Source: Novosphingobium sp. SG707 (GTDB lineage: Bacteria > Pseudomonadota > Alphaproteobacteria > Sphingomonadales > Sphingomonadaceae). From it: a stretch of 64,000 nucleotides of DNA. Made by a program: the position numbers and the translations under genes. Where the stretch lies: contig NZ_JAAZQL010000003.1 in the NCBI RefSeq assembly GCF_012275515.1, positions 564,833 through 628,832 on the forward strand, given 5' to 3'. This document shows positions 58,247 through 64,000 of the stretch, one piece after another (the first letter of the stretch is position 1; each line of letters begins with the position of its first letter). Under the pieces are notes generated by a model. It made no database searches and was not told the DNA's origin. It saw only the letters and a list, made by a program, of their open reading frames with translations.

Positions 58247-58307
58247 GGCGGCATGCGGTTATGAAGATACTTCATAAAAGGTGAGGGAGTCTTTCCCGCA
58301 TGCCGCC
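58247..58307. repeat. Nested inverted repeat upstream of the aldo/keto reductase gene
   Basis: GGCGGCATGCGG (58247-58258) and CCGCATGCCGCC (58296-58307) are perfect complements 37 bases apart. Inside lies a perfect palindrome TTATGAAGATACTTCATAA (58259-58277). It is between the end of the isomerase gene (- strand) and the start of the reductase gene (58172, - strand). No T-run follows on the - strand, so a terminator is less likely than an operator or a regulated hairpin; both remain possible. Confidence 0.65.
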
Positions 58308-58316
58308 TTGAGTAAT

Positions 58317-59369
58317 TTACAGCCCCATCAGGCGCCGGTTGAGATCACGATCCTCGCCGCCAGCGGCAAAATCGTCGAAGGCATGTTCGGTAACCGGGAT
58401 GATATGCTTGGCGATGAAGGGAGCGCCTTCGGCCGCGCCCACTTCGGGGTGCTTAAGCGCGCATTCCCATTCCAGCACGGCCCAGCCGGCATAGTCATAC
58501 TGCGCCATCTTGGAGAAGATCTGGCTGAAATCGACCTGACCATCGCCAAGGCTGCGGAAACGGCCCGGACGGTTGACCCAGCTCTGATAGCCGCCGTAGA
58601 CGCCGCTGCGGCCCGAGGGGCGGAACTCGGCGTCCTTCACATGGAAGCATTTGATGCGTTCGTGATAAATGTCGATAAACTGGACATAATCCAGACATTG
58701 CAGCACGAAATGCGACGGATCATACAGGATGTTCGCGCGCGGGTGGTTGTTCACGCGTTCGAGGAACATCTCGAAGGTCACGCCATCGTGCAGATCCTCG
58801 CCCGGATGCAGTTCAAAGCCGATATCGACGCCGTTTTCGTCAAATACATCAAGGATCGGCTTCCAGCGGCGGGCCAGTTCGTCAAACGCATCCTCGACCA
58901 GACCGGCGGGACGCTGGGGCCAGGGATAGACATAGGGCCATGCCAGCGCGCCGGGGAACGAGGCATGGGTGGTCAGGCCCAGCCGCGCGCTCGCCTTGGC
59001 GGCAAAGTGCATCTGCTCGACCGCCCAAGCCTGGCGCGCGGCGGGATTGCCGCGCACGTGTTCGGCGGCAAAGCCGTCGAACTGCGCGTCATAGGCCGGG
59101 TGGACCGCAACCAGCTGACCCTGCAAATGCGTCGAAAGTTCGGTGATCTCCAGCCCCTTGTCGGCCAGCATCCCCTTGATGTCGTCGCAATAGGTCTGGC
59201 TCTCCGCCGCCTTGGCCAGATCGAACAGGCGCCCGTCCCAACTGGGGATCTGGATGCCCTTGTAGCCCAGCCCTGCCATATAATCGGCAATGGCGGGCAG
59301 CGAATTGAACGGCGCAGCATCGCCCGCGAATTGCGCGAGGAAAATGCCGGGGCCTTTGATGGTTTTCAT
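58317..59369 (-). CDS. Sugar phosphate isomerase/epimerase-like TIM-barrel protein
   Basis: 350 residues from the ATG at 59369. The AP-endonuclease-2/xylose isomerase-like fold shows FNSLPAIADYMAGLGYKGIQIPSW at the start, the metal site regions FELHPGEDLHDG and ILYDPSHFVLQ, and IKCFHVKDAEF with WAVLEWEC near the end. Close relatives are inositol/keto-sugar isomerases, epimerases and, in recently described pathways, 3-keto-glycoside lyases. No signal peptide is seen, so it acts in the cytoplasm. It is 13 bases downstream of the Gfo/Idh/MocA gene. Confidence 0.87.
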   Translation of the reverse strand: MKTIKGPGIFLAQFAGDAAPFNSLPAIADYMAGLGYKGIQIPSWDGRLFDLAKAAESQTYCDDIKGMLADKGLEITELSTHLQGQLVAVHPAYDAQFDGFAAEHVRGNPAARQAWAVEQMHFAAKASARLGLTTHASFPGALAWPYVYPWPQRPAGLVEDAFDELARRWKPILDVFDENGVDIGFELHPGEDLHDGVTFEMFLERVNNHPRANILYDPSHFVLQCLDYVQFIDIYHERIKCFHVKDAEFRPSGRSGVYGGYQSWVNRPGRFRSLGDGQVDFSQIFSKMAQYDYAGWAVLEWECALKHPEVGAAEGAPFIAKHIIPVTEHAFDDFAAGGEDRDLNRRLMGL

Positions 59370-59382
59370 GAAAGCGGTCCTT

Positions 59383-60498
59383 TTAAACCGTGAACTTGGT
59401 CCAGCCCGCGCCCGCTTTGGAAAGCGCAACGGACTGTTCGATCAGCGCCATGCCGCGCAGGCCATCGGCGATGCCGGGGACCAGCGAGCCTTCCTCGCCG
59501 CGGATTTGCCGGGCGAAGTCGCGATAGAGATTGGCAAAGGCTTCGAGATAGCCCTCGGGATGGCCGCCGGGGGTGCGGCTGGCGCGGACGGCATCGGCGC
59601 CAAGGCCCGGATCGCCCGCCTGCACCAACTCGCTGCGGCCGTCATCGTGATAGATCCAGAGCATATTCGGATCTTCCTGACGCCAGCGCAGGCCCGCCTT
59701 TTCGCCATAGATGCGGATGGTGAGGCCATTGCGTTCGCCCACCGAAATCTGGCTGGCCAGCAAGGCGCCGCGCGCACCATTGGCGAAACGCAGCAGGATC
59801 TGGCAATCGTCATCGACGCGGCGGCCCGGAACGACCGTGCCCAGATCGGCAAGGATTTCGGAGACCTGAAGGCCGGTGATGAATTCGGCCAGATGGAAGG
59901 CATGGACGCCAATATCGGCCACGCAGCCGCCAACGCCGGAACGCGCCGGATCGCCGCGCCATTCGGCCTGCTTGCCGGTCTCGGGCTTGGACAGCCAGCC
60001 CTGCGGATATTCCACCACCACCTTGCGGATCGCGCCCAGAGCGCCTGCGGCAATGCGCGCACGCGCCTCGCGCACCAGCGGATAACCCGAATAGGTGTAG
60101 GTCAGCGCGAAGGGCTTGCCCGCCTTTTCCACGATGGCGGCCAGTTCATGGGCTTGGCGGAGCGTGGTGGTCGCGGGCTTGTCGCAGATCACCGCAAAAC
60201 CGGCCTCCAGCGCGGCCTTGGCGGCGGGCAGGTGCATATGGTTGGGCGTGGTAATCGCCACAAAATCAATCGGATCGGCGCGCTTGGCTTCTTCGGCCAG
60301 CATGGTTGCGATGTCGGCATAGGCGCGGCTTGGATCGATCCGGTACGCTTCCCCCGCCGCGCGCGACTTTTCCGCGCTGGAGCTGAAGGCGCCCGCTACC
60401 AGCTCGATCTCGCGGTCCAGTTCCGCCGCTATCCGATGCACCGGGCCGATAAACGCCCCCGGCCCACCACCGATCATTCCCATCCGCAAGCGGCGCAT
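59383..60498 (-). CDS. Gfo/Idh/MocA-family oxidoreductase
   Basis: 371 residues from the ATG at 60498, chosen for GGAG seven bases upstream; the frame is open to 60534. The N-terminal Rossmann fold reads MGMIGGGPGAFIGPVHR, with VAITTPNHMHLPAAKAALEAG and VICDKPATT following (the EKP-like motif is CDKP here). The C-terminal alpha/beta domain includes GGCVADIGVHAFHLAEF. It oxidises or reduces a sugar or cyclitol with NAD(P). It is probably co-transcribed with the isomerase gene downstream. Confidence 0.92.
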   Translation of the reverse strand: MRRLRMGMIGGGPGAFIGPVHRIAAELDREIELVAGAFSSSAEKSRAAGEAYRIDPSRAYADIATMLAEEAKRADPIDFVAITTPNHMHLPAAKAALEAGFAVICDKPATTTLRQAHELAAIVEKAGKPFALTYTYSGYPLVREARARIAAGALGAIRKVVVEYPQGWLSKPETGKQAEWRGDPARSGVGGCVADIGVHAFHLAEFITGLQVSEILADLGTVVPGRRVDDDCQILLRFANGARGALLASQISVGERNGLTIRIYGEKAGLRWRQEDPNMLWIYHDDGRSELVQAGDPGLGADAVRASRTPGGHPEGYLEAFANLYRDFARQIRGEEGSLVPGIADGLRGMALIEQSVALSKAGAGWTKFTV

Positions 60499-60634
60499 TT
60501 CACTCTCCTTGGAGACAGGCATTACGCCCATCAATAATCAGAATTGTTATTCTGATTTATCCCTTGCCTCGTCAAATCTGTCAAGTCCGGCGGCCAAGGG
60601 CAGGCATGAAGCGCCCATGGCCGCCGTCAACCCG

Positions 60635-61612
60635 TTAAGCCACGAATTTGGCCAGATAATCGTAGCTGATCTTCATCGAATCGAACCGGTCGCGCGTGAA
60701 GGGCGCTTCCTGTTCGACATAGAAATTCTCGACCCCCGATTCCACGCAGGCCGGCAGGATCTTGTGCCAGTTGAGCATGCCCAGACCGACTTCGGCCGGG
60801 TCCTGACCCAAGGCATAGTTGATCTTGGTCGAGGCCTTGATGTCCTTGAGGTGGACCATCTTGATCCGGCCCTTCAACCGGCGGATTTCGGCCGCCGGGT
60901 CCAGCCCGCCTGCCGCCGCCCAGCCGAGGTCAAGCTCAAGGAACACCAGCTTGGGGTCCAGTTCGCCCAGCAGCACCTGATAGCCCGTGGTGCCGCCCTG
61001 CGGACGGAATTCCATGTTGTGGTTGTGATAGCCCAGATCAATGCCATAGGGCTTGAGCGCGTGGGCGCGTTCGTTGAGCAGACCGCCCAGACGCTTCCAC
61101 ATGTCCAGACCGCCCGCATCGACCGCCGCGACCAGCGCGGCGCGCATGTCGCCCCCGGCGGGCATTTTGAAATCGTCGGGCAGCAACGGCATCGGCAGCA
61201 CCGCCTTGCGGATGCCCAGCGTGCCCAGCGCATCGGCGATTTCCTGCGGGCTGCTCATCAGCGTGAGCGAGCCGGGGGGCAGGCGCTGGGGCATACCCAT
61301 GTGGATCGAGCCATAGCGCACGCCCGCCGCATCGGCATCGGCGCGCAGGTCTTTGGGCGAACGGCCATAGAGGCCGGGCAGTTCGAAATCGGTGTAGCCG
61401 ATCGCGGCAAGGCGCTTGAGCGTCCCGGCCAGATCCTTTTGCGCGGCCTCGCCCAGCGCATAGAGCTGGACGCCCAGCGGCTTGTTGATGCGCTTGAACA
61501 ACGGTTTGCGGCCCATTGTGGTTCGGGGCGCGGCAAGGGCCGGGGCGGCGGCGGCAAGGCCGGTCGCGCCCATGGCGGCCAACAGGCCACGGCGGTTGAG
61601 ATGGATGGTCAT
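60635..61612 (-). CDS. Tat-exported sugar phosphate isomerase/epimerase-like protein
   Basis: 325 residues. The N-terminus NRRGLLAAMGATGLAAAAPALA is a twin-arginine signal peptide, so the enzyme is periplasmic or exported already folded. The TIM barrel follows: GVQLYALGEAAQKDLAGTLKRLAAIGYTDFELPG, LGYHNHNMEF with metal-binding residues, VFLELDLGWA, and KMVHLKDIKA. The periplasmic location is unusual for a classical sugar-phosphate isomerase and fits an action on unphosphorylated (keto)sugars or glycosides. It starts one base from the stop of the MFS transporter gene. Confidence 0.87.
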   Translation of the reverse strand: MTIHLNRRGLLAAMGATGLAAAAPALAAPRTTMGRKPLFKRINKPLGVQLYALGEAAQKDLAGTLKRLAAIGYTDFELPGLYGRSPKDLRADADAAGVRYGSIHMGMPQRLPPGSLTLMSSPQEIADALGTLGIRKAVLPMPLLPDDFKMPAGGDMRAALVAAVDAGGLDMWKRLGGLLNERAHALKPYGIDLGYHNHNMEFRPQGGTTGYQVLLGELDPKLVFLELDLGWAAAGGLDPAAEIRRLKGRIKMVHLKDIKASTKINYALGQDPAEVGLGMLNWHKILPACVESGVENFYVEQEAPFTRDRFDSMKISYDYLAKFVA

Positions 61613-62847
61613 CAGGCGTCCTCCAAAGCCCCGGCCGGTGCGGCCGTCGGCGGGTGAAAAGCAAAGGCCAGAACCAGCGCGCCCAGCGTGGCAAGGCCGG
61701 CAGGGACCAGGAACAGCGTGCGATAATCGACCACGCCATCAACCCCGGTCAGTTTGGCGACAAGGTTGGGGAAGAAGGAACTGGCCACCATATTGCCGAC
61801 GCCAAGGATCAGCAGGTTGAACAGGCCCTGCGCGCTCGAACGCACGTCCTTGGGAAAGGCTTCGTCCACGAAGATGTAAACCGTGGCGAAGAAGAAGGCG
61901 TAGCAGATGCCGTGCAGCAATTGCACCGCGACGATCGAGGCCACGCTGTCCGACAGGAAGGAGAAGGCGAGGAAACGCGCGGCGTGGCCCAGAATGCCCA
62001 CGATCATCGTCTTGCGCCAGCCCAGCTTGCCCAGCACCGTGCCCAGCACCAGCATGGTGAGCACTTCGGCGATCTGGCCCAGCGAGAGGACCACCATCGA
62101 AAGATTGCCCGCGATCCCCACGCGGTTGGTGAGGAAAGCGTCGGCCATCACGAAATAGCCGTTATGCACGACCGAATCGATGAAGGTGACAAAGAACAGC
62201 ACCGCCACGAAGGGCTTCTTGAGCAGGCCCAGCGCCCGGCGCCATGCCAGCGCATCGACATCATCGCCGCCCTTTTTCGGCGGAGTATGGGGCAGGGTGA
62301 GCGAATAGGCCGCCAGCACCAGCGAGATCACGCCCGAGACGATGAAGATCGAGCGGACTTCTTCGGGGCCCGAATGCGCGCCCAGGATGAACACGAAGGG
62401 CCAAGAGGCCATCACCCAGCCCACGGTGCCGCCTGCGCGGACGGTGCCGAAATCCTTGCCTTCCTTGAGGTTGGCAAAGGCGATCGTGTTGGTCACCGAC
62501 AGGGTGGGAACGTAAACGAGGCTATAGGCCAGATAAAAGGCGAAAAACGGCATGAAGGCGGTCGAATAGGCCGCACCCAGCATGCACAGGCCGCCGATCA
62601 GATGGCTGGCCGCCAGAAAGCGTTCGGCGGCAAAGTGGCGGTCGGCGAAGTGATTCGAAAAGAAGATGCCCACGACCGAGGCAATGCCCCAGCATGAGCC
62701 GACAAGTGCCTGTTGTCCTGCGGAAAAGCCGAGCATCCCCATGTAAGGAAACAATTTCGGCGCCCAAGCCCCCCAGATGGCCAATTGCAATGCCATCATA
62801 ATGAAAAGGCTTATTTTTCGGGTCTGCGATGAAGTGGTTGTTGACAA
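61612..62847 (-). CDS. MFS transporter (nucleoside/sugar:H+ symporter type)
   Basis: About 411 residues from a TTG at 62847 preceded by GAGG; the frame is open to 62907 and the first helix begins at LFIMMALQLAIWGAW, so the true start is uncertain. There are twelve helices; the start IMMALQLAIWGAWAPKLFPYMGMLGFS and the NHFADRHFA loop are of the NupG-like type. A middle loop carries TLPHTPPKKGGDD. It probably takes up a sugar or glycoside released or oxidised in the periplasm. Its gene overlaps the Tat-isomerase gene. Confidence 0.85.
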   Translation of the reverse strand: MSTTTSSQTRKISLFIMMALQLAIWGAWAPKLFPYMGMLGFSAGQQALVGSCWGIASVVGIFFSNHFADRHFAAERFLAASHLIGGLCMLGAAYSTAFMPFFAFYLAYSLVYVPTLSVTNTIAFANLKEGKDFGTVRAGGTVGWVMASWPFVFILGAHSGPEEVRSIFIVSGVISLVLAAYSLTLPHTPPKKGGDDVDALAWRRALGLLKKPFVAVLFFVTFIDSVVHNGYFVMADAFLTNRVGIAGNLSMVVLSLGQIAEVLTMLVLGTVLGKLGWRKTMIVGILGHAARFLAFSFLSDSVASIVAVQLLHGICYAFFFATVYIFVDEAFPKDVRSSAQGLFNLLILGVGNMVASSFFPNLVAKLTGVDGVVDYRTLFLVPAGLATLGALVLAFAFHPPTAAPAGALEDA

Positions 62848-62872
62848 GGCCTCGTCCTCTGTCCCATATTTT

Positions 62873-62886
62873 TGTAAACGTTGCCA
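62873..62886. promoter_or_regulatory. Candidate LacI-type operator in a divergent promoter region
   Basis: TGTAAACGTTGCCA has the central AACGTT palindrome and outer TG...CA of LacI/GalR-type operators, with two mismatches between half-sites. It lies in the short region between the MFS gene (-) and the subunit-3-like gene (+). No LacI-family gene is present in the window. Confidence 0.3.
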
Positions 62887-62939
62887 GAACCCAGCGGCAT
62901 CGGTCAAGAATCAAATTTCGGGAAGAGGAGAAGTTGGGG

Positions 62940-63482
62940 ATGATCGAACTCGATCGCCGTCACATGCTGGAAGGTCTTGCGGCTCTTATCGGATTGTCCG
63001 CGCTGCCGGCTGACGCGCTGGCCGCAGCGGCCAGGAAACCATCGCTCCTTGACGCGCCCACCACCGCGCTGTTGGCCGCGGTCAGCGACACATTCATCCC
63101 GCGCACCGACACGCCCGGCGCGGTTCAGGCCAAGGTGCCCGCCACGGTGGATGGGCTGCTGCGCGACTGGGCCAATCCGGCGCATCGCGCGGCCCATATT
63201 GCCGCGCTCAAGGCCATCGACACGGCCGCTCGCGCCAAGACCGGCAAGCCCTTTGCCCTGCTGACCCCGGCGGCGCGCAAGACGTTCCTGACCGGCTATG
63301 ATCTGGAGAACTTCTCCAATCCCGATTACTACAAACTCAAGGATCTGCTGGTCACCGCCTATTACATGAGCGAACCGGGAGCCACGGTCGAATTGCGCTA
63401 CGAGCATGTGCCCGGCGCGTGGGAGCCTTCGATCCCCCTGACCAAGGATACGCGCGCCTGGGCTGGCCATAACGTCGGCTGA
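62940..63482 (+). CDS. Gluconate 2-dehydrogenase subunit 3-like protein (partner of GMC oxidoreductase)
   Basis: 180 residues from the ATG at 62940 with GAGGAG upstream; the frame is open to 62829. The N-terminus has DRRHMLEGLAALIGLSALPADALA, a Tat-like signal with RR followed by a hydrophobic region. The mature part follows the small-subunit pattern (LLAAVSDTFIPRTDTPGAVQAKVPATVDGLL ... ENFSNPDYYKLKDLLVTAYYMSEPGA). In FAD-dependent sugar dehydrogenases this subunit accompanies the catalytic GMC protein through the Tat system. The GMC gene follows 22 bases downstream. Confidence 0.85.
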   Translation: MIELDRRHMLEGLAALIGLSALPADALAAAARKPSLLDAPTTALLAAVSDTFIPRTDTPGAVQAKVPATVDGLLRDWANPAHRAAHIAALKAIDTAARAKTGKPFALLTPAARKTFLTGYDLENFSNPDYYKLKDLLVTAYYMSEPGATVELRYEHVPGAWEPSIPLTKDTRAWAGHNVG

Positions 63483-63504
63483 TAAGAATTCTGGGAGAGT
63501 AAAA

Positions 63505-64000
63505 TGTTCGACGCCATTGTTATCGGCTCTGGGATGAGCGGCGGGATGGCCGCCAAGGAATTGTGCGAACTGGGCCTGAAAACGCTCGTGCTGGAGCGTG
63601 GCCGCAAGATTGAGCATGGCGCGTCCTATAATGACTGGATGCAGCCGTGGGATCTGCCCACCGGCGGCGGCGTGCCCGAGGAAGTGCTGGAAAAGGACTA
63701 TCCGATCCAGCGCCAGTGCTATGCGGTCAACACCGCCACCCAGCAATATTGGGTGAAGGACAGCCAGCACCCCTATGAAACCCCCGAAAACAAGCCTTTC
63801 AGCTGGATTCGCGGCTATCATCTGGGCGGGCGCTCGATCATGTGGGGGCGCCAGACCTATCGCTATTCGGAAATGGATTTCAGCGCCAATGCCCGCGACG
63901 GCCACGGCGTCGACTGGCCGATCCGTTATGCCGACATGGCGCCCTGGTATGACAAGGTGGAAACCTTCATCGGCGTCTCGGGCGAAAACGATGGTCTGGC
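63505..64000 (+). CDS. GMC-family oxidoreductase, N-terminal part (cut by window end)
   Basis: The ATG at 63505 follows GGGAGAG. The visible 165 residues contain the FAD motif AIVIGSGMSGGMAAKELCELGLKTLVLERG and then GYHLGGRSIMWGRQTYRYSEMDF, typical of catalytic subunits of membrane-bound or periplasmic gluconate/glucoside dehydrogenases. There is no signal of its own, so it would depend on the Tat signal of the subunit-3-like protein. The active-site His/Asn lie beyond the window. A cytochrome c subunit may follow. Confidence 0.9.

Overview
The window is chromosomal DNA of a Gram-negative alphaproteobacterium, most likely a sphingomonad (Novosphingobium/Sphingobium type). The reasons are the GC-rich coding bias and the C-type L33 protein, together with lptC-lptA beside an RNase D, gltBD, an intracellular PHA depolymerase, and a large Wzx/Wzy exopolysaccharide (EPS) locus with GumB/GumC-like export proteins. 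This assignment is an inference from gene content and protein style; no rRNA or tRNA gene is present to confirm it.

Region 1 (1-29150) is the EPS locus. After a partial small protein and a divergent M48 metallopeptidase, about 23 kb run on the + strand: a large polymerase/ligase-like protein, an outer-membrane export protein, a Wzc-like tyrosine autokinase, GT4, GT2, a Wzx flippase, GT4, an acyl carrier protein, an MBOAT acyltransferase, an SGNH-like partner, GT4, a second O-antigen-ligase-family protein, a WecG/TagA glycosyltransferase, a membrane-anchored GH74-like glycosidase, a third ligase-family protein, two small membrane proteins and an FkbH-like HAD protein. Many of these genes overlap by 1-4 bases, which suggests translational coupling. 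A strong terminator closes the run. A second, convergent export set follows on the - strand (GumB-like export protein, beta-barrel, second autokinase). The most striking feature is the combination of FkbH, a free ACP, an MBOAT and an SGNH protein. It suggests that a glyceryl (or related) group is made on the ACP from a glycolytic intermediate and transferred to the polysaccharide. No priming sugar-phosphate transferase lies in the window.

Region 2 (29151-31990) is a decayed, partly AT-rich accessory island. It holds a fragment of a group II intron reverse transcriptase, an acyltransferase-3 gene of atypical base composition, a perfect 12-bp inverted repeat followed by a T-run, and a badly damaged IS701-family transposase.

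Region 3 (32028-56161) is mostly housekeeping: lptA, lptC, RNase D, ung, an orphan endolysin-like muramidase, gltD, gltB, a proline-rich membrane protein, an exosortase-A-type glycosyltransferase with a ligase and a 54-residue protein but no exosortase, an OafA-type acyltransferase, an FkbM methyltransferase, phaZ, an MsbA-like ABC exporter, uppP, a GlsB-like protein, rpmG, lolA, xth and ribA.

Region 4 (56173-64000) is a carbohydrate module. It contains a LysR regulator, an aldo/keto reductase, two sugar-phosphate-isomerase-like TIM barrels (one with a Tat signal), a Gfo/Idh/MocA dehydrogenase and an MFS transporter. Divergent from these are a gluconate-2-dehydrogenase-subunit-3-like protein and the start of a GMC oxidoreductase, cut by the window end. 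The set fits oxidation of sugars or glycosides in the periplasm, uptake, and further redox/lyase steps.
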